A stretch of 64,000 nt of DNA from Pycnococcus provasolii (lineage: Eukaryota; Chlorophyta; Pseudoscourfieldiophyceae; Pseudoscourfieldiales), in assembly GCA_049487715.1 (NCBI GenBank), contig CP150563.1:620001-684000 (forward strand). The letters are read 5' to 3'. The position numbers were made by a program, and so were the translations under genes. The notes below the pieces were generated by a model, which had not been told where the DNA came from, searched no databases, and saw nothing but the letters and a program-made list of their open reading frames with translations. Below, in pieces: positions 37,761 to 47,046 of this stretch (position 1 is the first letter of the stretch; every line of letters starts with the position of its first letter).

Positions 37761-40547
37761 TCAAGATTGCCCAAGCGCCGCACTCATGCGAGCCTGCAAA
37801 TCTTGTACGCTACTCGTCAGCTCGGACTCAAACGGCGACGGCGGCGGTGGCGTCACGTTCACGACGGTTGACAAAATGTCGTCGAGCGGCATGGACGTGA
37901 GTCGGTAGTGATTCGATGCCGCCGTAGGAGCGAGTGACGATGCGTCGTCGCGTCGCACCGCCAGCTGCATCTCAGCTGACTCCAGGCGACGGCGGAGAGC
38001 GTCCACACCCGCCACGCGACGCCACGCTTCAAACGTGCGGCACATCTTGCGGTGAATCCTGCGACGCGTGAATGCAGTCGCCTTGCCTCTGAGGCGCGCA
38101 CTACTTGCCGCGGCAGACATGCCCTTAAGCGCGGTTCGAGCCACCACGCGTCGCGCGTGAATTTCCGCAACGACGCCCGCGGCGCCGAGCGGAATGTCGT
38201 CGAGACGGGCGTGGTGACGCAGCGCGTCCATGCCTCGGCGCATGAGCGCGTCGCGGCGAAACGAGTGTGCGGCAATCATCCCAGCCTGCTCGAGCTCCGG
38301 CGGATAAGAGCTCGCGGAGGTGGCTGATGCGTACCGCCAGCCGCCAAAGCATGCCGCACGACGACACTCGGCGCGCCTCTCAAGCAAGGCATCAGCCATG
38401 GCATGCTTCGCACGGAGTGCGTAGACGCGAGGCATGGAAGAAAGCCAGCGCCTGATGGTGCGTCGCAGCAGGCACCGCCGGGCCAACATGCGTGCGGCAA
38501 GCTCGCGCCGACCCGCGCGCGCCACGGACGTGAGCGCACGCGCCGCGGCTCCCTGCGAGCGTCGAAGCGTCTGCGCCTCAGCTTGTGCGGCACTCAGGGC
38601 CATCTCAAGCTCTTCCACGCGAGACGTGGGAGATCTTGCAGCGTGAGATGGCCGTGGCTTGGAGGAGGTGGCATCATGCGCAGGTGCAGACGCGACAGCC
38701 CTCTCCGAAGCACGAACGGCTTCCGCAAGGTGCGACGACGGCAAATGCAGCGGTGTGCCAAAGAGCGCCTCGTCGAGTCCGGGGATGGCGCCGTTTCTAC
38801 TCGGCGGCGCGGGCGCTGGGAGCGCAGCCGAAGATCGTGGGCGTAAGCTTGGCACGGGGAGCGGAGGAGGAGGTGCCGGCTGCGGTGCCGGACTGCCTCG
38901 TGCGGGATTTGCACTCTGCCTGTGAGCCTCGACGAAGAGAGTACGCGGCGCCGGCGCCGGTGACGGCGAAGGTAGCATCGAATGTGCCGTTGGCGGCGCC
39001 GGCGTGGGCAGCCCAAGCTGGCGTTGCGAAGGCGTTCCGCCCGCGAGGTAGGCGTACCGCACGTCGTCGAGGTCATCGCGAAGCTCGGAAATCAGCGCCT
39101 CGCGTTCGTCGCGCCGCGCCGTCTCCGCAGCCTCAGCGGCTTCCGCCTCCGCAGCCATCGCGCCAGCTGGAGCGCGGCTCGCGTGTCTCTCGACAAGCTC
39201 GGCGCGCTCCGCGCGCGCATGCTCCACCGATGTTAGCAGCGCTTGGATGCGCGTTTGCTGCGCGCTCATCGCCTTCGCGTAGATGCCGTCCCATGCTGCG
39301 GCTGCTTTTGGCACCGAGTCGGATGGATCGGGCACGGCACGTGGCGCTTCGTCGGAGAGCACCCGCCGAACAGCGCGCAGGTTCTCGGCATCAATCTGCC
39401 GTCGATCGGCGTCGTCGAGCGACCCCTCGTAGTCCCACATGCGAAGCATGAGGGCAATGTCCGGAGGCCTTATTGCCGCCGCGGCTGCTCGTTCGTACCG
39501 TCTTGCGGGTGCGTCTCGCGTCAGGTTCATGTCTAGCAACGCCGTTCCTGTTCGCAGAAGCGCCCTGACGCGTGAAATTTTGCGGGCAACGCACGTGTTC
39601 GAGAACATGAGAGCAAGTGCGTCCGCCTCGCGTCGCACGGCGGGTGCCGCGGCCGCGCGTTCGTCATCCGTCACGGCGCGGCTGTCGAGATGCGCAAGTT
39701 TCGGGAAGAGAATCAGGACGCGTGCACGGTACGTGGGCAGACGCGAAACGGGATTGCCGTCGAGCATGAGACGCGTGAGATGGGGGCACGCCGTCGCGAG
39801 GTCGTGAAGACACTGCACGCCATCGAGCTTGTTGTGCGCGGCGCTGAGCGTTGTCAACGAAGAGAACTGAGCAAGTCCCGCGAGCGAGGTGAGACGGTTG
39901 CCGGAGAGCAGTGCCATCCGAACGCCTTCGAAACGTGCGGGTAGCTTGTCAATTTCAGAAACCTGCCGTTCCGAGACGTGAATCTTCTGGTTTGTGAACT
40001 GCGACGGGTTCGTGCGAAGAAGCTGGGTGAGTGGTATTGGCGGCAAGCCTGTCGGCTTGGCCGCACTGGACGGCCTTCTCGCGGCGACCGTCTTAGTAGG
40101 AACGACGACGGCTGGCAGAGACGCGCGTCGACGCGCCTCCAGGGGCGGCGCGGTGGACGTCGACGCGGCCGTCGCCGTCGCCGTCGTCTTCACCGCGATC
40201 GCCGTGGTCGACGCGCGACGACGATTCAGCTGCGCAGAAGCTTGCGTGGGTGCATGCACCTGCGCCGTTGGTGCGACGGGCTTCGGCGGCGGCGGCGCGG
40301 GCTTCGGCGTGGGCGTTTCCTCCGCTGGCGCTGGCGTTCGGTGCGTCGCCGACGTTCCGAGCGGAGGTTCAGCGGCGAGCTCCGCGCGCGCGCGCCTTGC
40401 CCTTTCCCCCGTCATCTTCGCGAGGTTTTTTTCAGCGTACGACCCTCCCGCCGTCGCTTCAGCGCGCGTGGCCGTCGGCCCGGCCGGTGGCGCCGCGCCC
40501 GTGGGCATGGAGAGGGCTGCTTTCGCTTCTATAGGTATAAAGTCCAA
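37761..40547 (-). CDS. leucine-rich-repeat protein with Sfi1-like C-terminal repeats (centriole/basal-body type)
   Basis: A 928-residue protein. The N terminus is Ala/Pro/Thr-rich and disordered (to about 180). LRRs of the SDS22/LRRC type follow (VSEIDKLPARFEGVRMALLSGNRLTSLAGL, SLTTLSAAHNKLDGVQCL, HLTRLMLDGNPVSRLPTYRARVLILFPKLAHLDSR, the typical LRR cap). The middle is helical with disordered linkers. The C-terminal ~250 residues hold Trp/Arg-spaced helices typical of Sfi1/centrin-binding segments (RRTIRRWLSSMPRVYALRAKHAM, AACFGGWRYAS, KMCRTFEAWRRVAGVDALRRRLE). LRR plus coiled coil or Sfi1 is found in centriole and basal-body proteins such as VFL1/LRRCC1; the exact orthology is not clear. A TTAGGG tract lies within 110 bp upstream of the start. 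Confidence 0.8.
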   Translation of the reverse strand: MDFIPIEAKAALSMPTGAAPPAGPTATRAEATAGGSYAEKNLAKMTGERARRARAELAAEPPLGTSATHRTPAPAEETPTPKPAPPPPKPVAPTAQVHAPTQASAQLNRRRASTTAIAVKTTATATAASTSTAPPLEARRRASLPAVVVPTKTVAARRPSSAAKPTGLPPIPLTQLLRTNPSQFTNQKIHVSERQVSEIDKLPARFEGVRMALLSGNRLTSLAGLAQFSSLTTLSAAHNKLDGVQCLHDLATACPHLTRLMLDGNPVSRLPTYRARVLILFPKLAHLDSRAVTDDERAAAAPAVRREADALALMFSNTCVARKISRVRALLRTGTALLDMNLTRDAPARRYERAAAAAIRPPDIALMLRMWDYEGSLDDADRRQIDAENLRAVRRVLSDEAPRAVPDPSDSVPKAAAAWDGIYAKAMSAQQTRIQALLTSVEHARAERAELVERHASRAPAGAMAAEAEAAEAAETARRDEREALISELRDDLDDVRYAYLAGGTPSQRQLGLPTPAPPTAHSMLPSPSPAPAPRTLFVEAHRQSANPARGSPAPQPAPPPPLPVPSLRPRSSAALPAPAPPSRNGAIPGLDEALFGTPLHLPSSHLAEAVRASERAVASAPAHDATSSKPRPSHAARSPTSRVEELEMALSAAQAEAQTLRRSQGAAARALTSVARAGRRELAARMLARRCLLRRTIRRWLSSMPRVYALRAKHAMADALLERRAECRRAACFGGWRYASATSASSYPPELEQAGMIAAHSFRRDALMRRGMDALRHHARLDDIPLGAAGVVAEIHARRVVARTALKGMSAAASSARLRGKATAFTRRRIHRKMCRTFEAWRRVAGVDALRRRLESAEMQLAVRRDDASSLAPTAASNHYRLTSMPLDDILSTVVNVTPPPPSPFESELTSSVQDLQARMSAALGQS

Positions 40548-41485
40548 GGCCGCTTTGACCGACCAGTTCGTCCCACGGGCACGGCAGCAGGGAGGACGAG
40601 GTTTGAAAACACATGCGAACCCTAACCCTAACCCTAACCCTAACCCCTAACCCTAACCGTATTGCCCTATGGATAGACCTCTTCCTTGGTCGTTCCTTCC
40701 CTCCCTCTCCTTCGGCTTCGGACTCCTTTTCTTTCCTTCCTCCACTCCTCGTCCTCGAGCAAGTTTTACTCCCGACTTGACTGCATGAGCTCCCGCCAGA
40801 TGGCAGATGGCTAAACTACACAATGCGCGCTCCTTCTCCTCCTCCTCCTCCTCCTCCTTCTCTCCCTGAAACTCGGAAGGGGAGAAAGAAAGGGCAAAGG
40901 GGGAGGGCAAGGAGAGGCGCCAGGCACGGAAACTGACCAGGTAAACTTTAAACTTCTAGTAGTACTACTCATACCAGGCTGCCAGGTGGGCCCCGGAAAC
41001 CTGTGGGGGAGGCGCCATTTAAAATCATTAATTCATGCTGCCCGAGTGCCCGTCGGATCGCTGGCACCTGGAATCCCCTCCTGGAAAGGGGAATCCCTCC
41101 CTCCTTGCTCAAAGGCAAAGGATTGCTTGCTGTGTCGTGGTAAGAATACTTACCACGTAAAGTGAAAATTTGAATGCCCGCCTGGCACTGCCCAGGACGG
41201 ACAAGGAGGAGGGACGGACCACCCACTCCCCTGAATACTGAATACTAGCCTGATAGGCAGCTCTCACACGCCAGCAAAGAGAGGCCCTGAGGTGCCCTGA
41301 GCTCCCCTCCTCCGTCCCTTTCCAAACCGCTTTGTGCAAGGTGGGTGAATTCATTTGGGTGCCCCCTCCCCTCCCCCTGTGAGGTGGGAAGGTGCGAGGG
41401 GACGCGCGCCCCTCCCGACATTCTTGGTTTCATTTTCCCCCCAGGCAGCTGGCATTCTTCACGCATTTACCTTTATTCTTACCTC
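40548..41485. other. divergent intergenic region
   Basis: This holds the promoters of the LRR-Sfi1 gene (reverse) and the myosin gene (forward). Besides the telomere-like array (40618-40659) it contains a (CTC)n run (40836-40857) and CT-rich leaders. Low-complexity ORFs were not called. Confidence 0.45.
40618..40659. repeat. interstitial telomere-like array (CCCTAA)n
   Basis: About six to seven CCCTAA units with one CCCCTAA variant, about 70 bp upstream of the LRR-Sfi1 start codon on the reverse strand. It is the longest such tract in the window and is flanked by genes on both sides. Confidence 0.92.
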
Positions 41486-44400
41486 ATGGCCGACGAGTCC
41501 TCCTCCTCGTCGTCGTCGAACCTGGCCCTCCTGCGCCAGCTCGGCCGAGGGGCCTTGCTGTGGGTCACCACCACCTCCTCAACAAAGCAGGCCGCCGCCG
41601 GTGCAGGGGCCAACCCCTCGTCCTTGTACACCTCCGCCACGCTCTTAGCGGTGGCCGAAGACGCCGTCAAAGTGCGCGTCGAAGGCGAGGATGGCGCGCA
41701 GACCATACCCGTCGCGCGCGTCAAGCCCGCCAACCCGGACATACTCGCGGCGTCGCCGGACCTCGCGCAGCTCTCGTACCTCAACGAACCGAGCGTCGTG
41801 CACAACCTTAACGAAAGGTACGACAAGGGGAACATATACACGCGCGCGGGGCCTGTGCTCGTGGCGGTGAACCCGTTCAAGCGGCTTCCTGAGCTGTATG
41901 GCACGGAGGCGATGACGGCGTTCGCCAACGGGCAGGCGTCCAGCAGCGAGCCGCACATCTTCGCGACTGCGCACCGCGCCTTCAAGTCCATGGCGGAGGA
42001 CGGTGCGGCGCAGAGCGTGGTGATCAGCGGCGAGTCTGGCGCGGGAAAGACGGAAAGCACGAAGCACGCCATGCAGTACCTCGCCATGCTCGCGGGAAGC
42101 ACGTCGGAGGCTGGAGAGATGGAGGTGGACGACGTAGAGGCACAGGTTCTCGACATCAACCCGGTACTCGAGGCGTTTGGAAATGCGAAGACGCTTCGCA
42201 ACAACAACAGCAGCCGATTTGGGAAGCTGATTCGCATCCACTTCGCCCGACCGGCAGCTGGCAGCACCATCTCGCCTTCGATCGTCGGAGCGGGACTGAG
42301 CACGTATCTTCTTGAGAAGAGCCGCGTCGCAAGCCAGTCCGAAGGTGAGAGGTCTTACCACGTGTTCTACCAGCTCTGCGCGGGAGCTAGCGAAGCTGAG
42401 CGCAAGCGCCTTCGCCTGCGCGCTTCCGACGGCTTCAAGTCCATCTCCGGCGGAAACTGTCACACCATCGCCGGCGTCGACGATGCGGCCATGTACGGAA
42501 CGCTGTGCAAGGCTATGAGCTGCGTGGGCCTCTCTGAGACGGAGACGTCGGCTGCGATGGATGTGGTGGCCTCTATCCTCTGGCTCGGCGAGGTGCAATT
42601 CTCTGGCGGAGACGAGGCACAGGTCAGCGATGGCGTCGACGGAACGCTCGCGAACGCAGCTGCGCTGCTCGGATGCGACGCCGCCGCTCTTGCCAAGGCG
42701 CTAGCCGTGCGCAGCATCTCCGTGCGATCCGAGGTGATTGAGCAGAGTCTCACGGAGGCGCAGGCTGCGGACACGCGCGATGCACTCAGCAAGACGCTGT
42801 ACGCGTCGCTGTTTACGTGGATGTGCAACCGCATCAACGAGCGCCTAGCGGAGAGCGAGGAGCGCGTCAAGCGAGGAGTTTCGTGTGCGGGCGGCATTGC
42901 GGACGTTAACATCCTTGACATCTACGGATTTGAGAGCTTCGACAAGAACAGCATGGAGCAGCTGCTCATCAACCTGGCGAACGAAAAGCTGCAGGGGCAA
43001 TTCAACACGCACCTGTTCAAGCTTGAGCAGGCTGAGTACGAGAGCGAGGGCATCGACTGGACGCGCATCGAGTGGGTTGACAACCAGCCGTGCCTTGATC
43101 TCATCGAGAGCCGCAAGCCTGCCGGCCTGCTCGCCCTGCTGGACGAGGAGTGCTTGATGCCGAAGACGACGGACGTGAGCCTGTGCGAAAAGTACGCGTC
43201 TCAGTGCAGCGCAAACCCTCACTTCCGCAAGAACAAGCGCATGCCCACTGGTTTTGAGGTGAAGCACTTTGCCGGCGATGTCATGTACGATACCACGGGA
43301 TGGCTCGAGAAGAATCGCGACGCCATTTCGGCTGACGTGAAGTCGGTGCTCACGGAGGCGAACCATGCGCTCGTTCCGGCACTTGGAGCGCTGATGAGCA
43401 GTGGCGTGGATCCGAGCGCACGCCGCGGGTCGAGCAAGTCTGTCGACACGGTGGGAAGTCGATTCCGATCGCAGCTTGCGGACCTCATCAAGCTGCTTGA
43501 CGGCACAAGCCTCCACTTCGTGCGATGCATCAAGCCCAACCCAAGGCAAGCACCCGACGATTTCGACGCGAGTCTGGTGTTGAACCAGCTTCGATGCTGC
43601 GGTGTGCTCGAGGTGGTTCGCATCTCCAGCGCGGGCTATCCCACGCGGTACGAGTACCAAGGCTTTCTCGGTCGCTACATGTTCCTGCTTCCGCCGGAAG
43701 TGCAGCGCAAGGCTAGCGCAGGCGACGCGGCTTCCGCGACACGCGTCGTTCTGAGGCATTTTGGCGTGAAGTCCGAGTCGTTCCAGTGTGGACGCACGAA
43801 GGTGTTCCTGCGCGCTGGTAGCCTGGGTGCACTCGAGGACCTTAGAAGGCGCACCGTCGGTGCCGTGATTACGTGCCAGGCGTGCGCACGAGGTGCCATA
43901 GCTCGGCGAAAGTACCTGAAACAGCGCGCAGCAGTCACCAGAATGCAGAGCATTGCGCGCGGCTATGCCGCTCGCATCTATGTCCAGGAACTGCGCATGA
44001 AGCATCATGCCGCGACGATGATTCAGTGTTACACGCGAGGCATGTTTGCGCGCACTGCGTTCAACGAGGACTACCTCTGCGTTATCGACGCGCAGATGGC
44101 GATTCGAAGGTGGTTGTTTGCACACCGCGTCAGGAAGCGTGCGGCTCTACGCGAGCAGATGGAGCGCGAAGCGATGGAGCTTGCGATGCAAGAGCAAAAG
44201 GTTGAACGGGATGTGCCGGTATTCCGCGACAACGCTCTTTACGAAGAACAGTACGTGGAGGTCGAAGCGGTTCAGATTCACCACCACCATCAGCAGCAGC
44301 CCGTCCCTGCAACTGCCGGTGCTGCCGCCATCGCCGCCGCCACGCCTGGATCGACCGCTGCACCGTCGATAAATCCGGATTGGCAGGTGGCGAAGGCGCC

Positions 44401-45184
44401 TGCGCCAACGCCATTGGTGAGTGCACATGTTCCTGCTCCGCCCGCGGTGAGCCCGGCGGCGGCAGCGGATCCCGCAGTTGTCCATATGATTGCTGAGCGT
44501 GAGCAGCTTCATCGGCACATTACGGTGCTCACCGAGCAGCTGCGCCACGAAAGTGCGCTGAGGGAAGAGTACGCTTTTCGTCTTGAAGAGTCGGAGGAAC
44601 AGTGGGCGGCTCAACTTGGTGCCCTGCGCGAGAGCTTGGCAACGGCACGTCGAGCGCTAGGTGGCGAGGAGGTGGACATTCGTGGCAACGGCAGCCCGAC
44701 ATTTTCTGGCGACTCCGCGGACTCTGCCGTTGGCCTTGGACACTACCACACGAATGGCGGCGCTAAGATGACCGCGAAGCTGCCCGCGGGACTCAGCGCG
44801 GTGAACAGCCTGCAAGCTGAGTTTGAGAGGCGCAGCGCGGTTCTTGACGACGACACGATGTTCATAAGCGAAGTGAAGGAGGCTGCTGGCAACGGCGACT
44901 GGTTTGCCGATCTCGACCCTGAGCGCGAGCTCGCGAATCTGAAGCAGCGATTTCAGGGCTGGAAGCGAGAGTTCAAGCTTCGTCTGGCGGACACGGCAAT
45001 GGTGCTCAAGAAAATGTCGAAGCAGAAGAAGATGGCGAGGAGGCAGGATGCGGCATTTGAGGGTGCGATGGGTGCGGCAATGAAACAGGTGGAAGCAGGA
45101 AATGGAGGCGCAGCGGCAGCGGCAGCCCGTCCGGCATCGGCGGGCCTCTTTGGCGGCGTGTTCGGACGACGTTCCAAGCAGTGA
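41486..45184 (+). CDS. unconventional myosin heavy chain, plant class VIII-like
   Basis: A 1232-residue protein from ATG 41486. The motor domain spans about 90-790: VLVAVNPFK, P-loop GESGAGKTES (182-191), switch I NNNSSRFGK, switch II DIYGFESF (478-485), actin-binding FVRCIKPN, and LNQLRCCGVLEVVRISSAGYPTR before the converter. Three to four IQ motifs follow (794 to about 870: CQACARGAIARRK, MQSIARGYAARIY, IQCYTRGMFARTAF). A Pro/Ala-rich linker, a coiled coil near residue 1000 and a short C-terminal module (LANLKQRFQGWKREFKLRLADT) complete it. There is no DIL globular tail, so it is not class XI. The KxxFxxWKxxFxxRLxDT module resembles the tail of plant class VIII myosins, which act at the cell cortex, plasmodesmata and endocytic sites. 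Overall it is shorter-tailed than class XI. Confidence 0.93.
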   Translation: MADESSSSSSSNLALLRQLGRGALLWVTTTSSTKQAAAGAGANPSSLYTSATLLAVAEDAVKVRVEGEDGAQTIPVARVKPANPDILAASPDLAQLSYLNEPSVVHNLNERYDKGNIYTRAGPVLVAVNPFKRLPELYGTEAMTAFANGQASSSEPHIFATAHRAFKSMAEDGAAQSVVISGESGAGKTESTKHAMQYLAMLAGSTSEAGEMEVDDVEAQVLDINPVLEAFGNAKTLRNNNSSRFGKLIRIHFARPAAGSTISPSIVGAGLSTYLLEKSRVASQSEGERSYHVFYQLCAGASEAERKRLRLRASDGFKSISGGNCHTIAGVDDAAMYGTLCKAMSCVGLSETETSAAMDVVASILWLGEVQFSGGDEAQVSDGVDGTLANAAALLGCDAAALAKALAVRSISVRSEVIEQSLTEAQAADTRDALSKTLYASLFTWMCNRINERLAESEERVKRGVSCAGGIADVNILDIYGFESFDKNSMEQLLINLANEKLQGQFNTHLFKLEQAEYESEGIDWTRIEWVDNQPCLDLIESRKPAGLLALLDEECLMPKTTDVSLCEKYASQCSANPHFRKNKRMPTGFEVKHFAGDVMYDTTGWLEKNRDAISADVKSVLTEANHALVPALGALMSSGVDPSARRGSSKSVDTVGSRFRSQLADLIKLLDGTSLHFVRCIKPNPRQAPDDFDASLVLNQLRCCGVLEVVRISSAGYPTRYEYQGFLGRYMFLLPPEVQRKASAGDAASATRVVLRHFGVKSESFQCGRTKVFLRAGSLGALEDLRRRTVGAVITCQACARGAIARRKYLKQRAAVTRMQSIARGYAARIYVQELRMKHHAATMIQCYTRGMFARTAFNEDYLCVIDAQMAIRRWLFAHRVRKRAALREQMEREAMELAMQEQKVERDVPVFRDNALYEEQYVEVEAVQIHHHHQQQPVPATAGAAAIAAATPGSTAAPSINPDWQVAKAPAPTPLVSAHVPAPPAVSPAAAADPAVVHMIAEREQLHRHITVLTEQLRHESALREEYAFRLEESEEQWAAQLGALRESLATARRALGGEEVDIRGNGSPTFSGDSADSAVGLGHYHTNGGAKMTAKLPAGLSAVNSLQAEFERRSAVLDDDTMFISEVKEAAGNGDWFADLDPERELANLKQRFQGWKREFKLRLADTAMVLKKMSKQKKMARRQDAAFEGAMGAAMKQVEAGNGGAAAAAARPASAGLFGGVFGRRSKQ

Positions 45185-45402
45185 AAAAAAAAAAAAGCCG
45201 TGAGATCCCTCATTCAGTAATGAAGTTGCACTTTAGTTTGTCCAACGTTCGTCTATTTCACAACACCGTTCACTTTCACCACCCAGCCCCATTCAATGGC
45301 GCCAATTTCGCAGCGCGTTTTGTGCACGGCGCCGGTGACTTCGAAGGGTGCTACTAGGTGCTACATTGGTGGTCGTGTTGAAAAACTAAATTACTTGGTA
45401 CT

Positions 45403-46308
45403 TCACAATGCCTCCAACTGCTTTAGTAGCTGCTCCTGCTCCGAAAAAAACTTCATGGCGGCTGTTGCCTTTTGCATCACGTCGACGTAGTTGCCTGGAA
45501 CGCGGCGGTTCGGCCGTATCCCTCGCATTTTGATTTTTTCGGGCGCGGTTTTTTTCGCCGCGAACAAGCTGGTGGCTGGTGTGGATGGCTTGCTCGGCAT
45601 CTCCTCCACCGTGGGCAAGCTTCCAAGCCTGTACAAGGACGGCGACGCACTCTTGAGCGGCGATCGGGACCTAAGGGTGCTTCTCGTGCTCGGTCTCGAG
45701 CTTGGTAGGCTAGGCACTGGCAGTGTCGATGCGTTCGAGCCGGTTGTGGAGGGCCTTTCATCCTTGATGGTCATCATTGCCAGCCGGTGCGCCTTTTCTC
45801 TCTGGTCTCGGCGTATTTTCCCTTCGTCGACCCACCGCTTGTGAGTTCGCACCTCCACATCAATTTGCCTCTCCTTTGACTTTTTCCTAAGTTCTCTCAA
45901 CTTCATGTACTTGCCCAAGTCCGCGCTCCCCCTCCATATGTTGACGCGCGAGCTTCCCTCGACGCCCAATCGTGGCAAGCTCGGCCCGAAACCTCTCAAG
46001 CTTGCTGTAGCTGTGGTGTTCGGCCTTGTTGGCGACGGCACGCGAACGCTGAGTCTGTTGTACGAGCGCGCGGAGAGCGGGTGGTTATCGTCGGTGAAGA
46101 CTCGGTTGAGACCGTCGAGAGGCACAGGCATGGAGGAGAACACGCTTGACGACTCCTGGCTTAGGCTTATTCTGTCGAGTGCGTTGTATTGGCTGACAAG
46201 CGCGGGCCCTCCTCCTCCTCCGTGCGTGTTGGAGTTGAGGTTGAAGTCGAGCTTTCTGTGCGCGGGTTGTCCTATGAACGGCGGCGGCGACGCGGGCGGC
46301 GGCGCCAT
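45403..46308 (-). CDS. hypothetical disordered/basic protein
   Basis: 301 residues from ATG 46308 (MAPPPASPPP); the ORF continues upstream to 46536 but that part is unlikely to be coding. Mostly disordered (Ser/Pro/Arg-rich, RPSTRSTLRSRSPLKSASPSLYRLG) with one charged helix (KYMKLRELRKKSKERQIDVEVRTHKRWVDEGKIRRDQREKAHRLAMM) and a conserved-looking end (KIKMRGIRPNRRVPGNYVDVMQKATAAMKFFSEQEQLLKQLEAL). No domain was recognised. The helix-rich basic character might suit a cytoskeletal or basal-body protein. It is convergent with the myosin gene. Confidence 0.65.
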   Translation of the reverse strand: MAPPPASPPPFIGQPAHRKLDFNLNSNTHGGGGGPALVSQYNALDRISLSQESSSVFSSMPVPLDGLNRVFTDDNHPLSARSYNRLSVRVPSPTRPNTTATASLRGFGPSLPRLGVEGSSRVNIWRGSADLGKYMKLRELRKKSKERQIDVEVRTHKRWVDEGKIRRDQREKAHRLAMMTIKDERPSTTGSNASTLPVPSLPSSRPSTRSTLRSRSPLKSASPSLYRLGSLPTVEEMPSKPSTPATSLFAAKKTAPEKIKMRGIRPNRRVPGNYVDVMQKATAAMKFFSEQEQLLKQLEAL

Positions 46309-47046
46309 GTGTAAGGTATCTATCGTAGTATCTACCCTAGCTAGCGCAACAAGTGAGGGATGGCCTTCATTCGGTTTGCGTTCGCGTGCGTGCTGTTCGC
46401 GCGCAACCAGGACCCCTATGCACAGTACTGTAAGGTCGGACAGCATAGGGAGGGCTTCCCCCCTAACAAAGGTTCCCTGACCTACAGTAAGGTTAAGGTG
46501 ATTGCTTGATGAGTTGATGGGAGGGAGGGAATGCACTTGTCGTCGTGCAGTGCACTTCCTACCCGGTAATACAGTTCGGACCTATTTAGTATTTACCACC
46601 CCACCCACCAGGCTGCCAGGAGGAGGAGTGGTTTGTACAGTTTATTACACAGGTGTGTTACAGTACAATTTACAAAGGGCGTGCGGGTTGGAATTGCGAA
46701 TTGCGGGGAAAGGGTTAAGGGTTCGCCTTCCCCCCCGGGCAGCCCCTGGGGGCGTTTTGCTCGCTCATGGCATTATTGATCTGTATTTTACCACTCCACA
46801 TAGTACATAGTCTACTCCAAAATGGGTGCCCCAAACCTTTCTGTAATTTTAATGGGGAGCCGGGAGACGAACACAACACAACACAGCAGTACTGTACAAC
46901 ACAACAAGGCAGTTAAAGGATCCGACGACTGGTCGACGACCCCCCTCTTTCGGTCTTTCCCCTCATCGGCGCTCTTAGTAGTCGCCCTTTCTCGCCTCTC
47001 CTCCTCCTCCTTCCGTGTCATCATTATCGCTACTTATCACAGTAAT
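46309..47046. other. divergent intergenic region
   Basis: It separates the reverse hypothetical gene and the forward Sfi1-like gene. Short runs such as ACAACACAACACAG (46869-46903) and a CT-rich leader (46983-47012) are seen. No gene is called. Confidence 0.45.

Noticed and set aside
42845-44125. A 426-codon reverse ORF in the myosin gene
   Set aside because: Shadow of the GC-rich motor-domain codons; no protein-like motifs.
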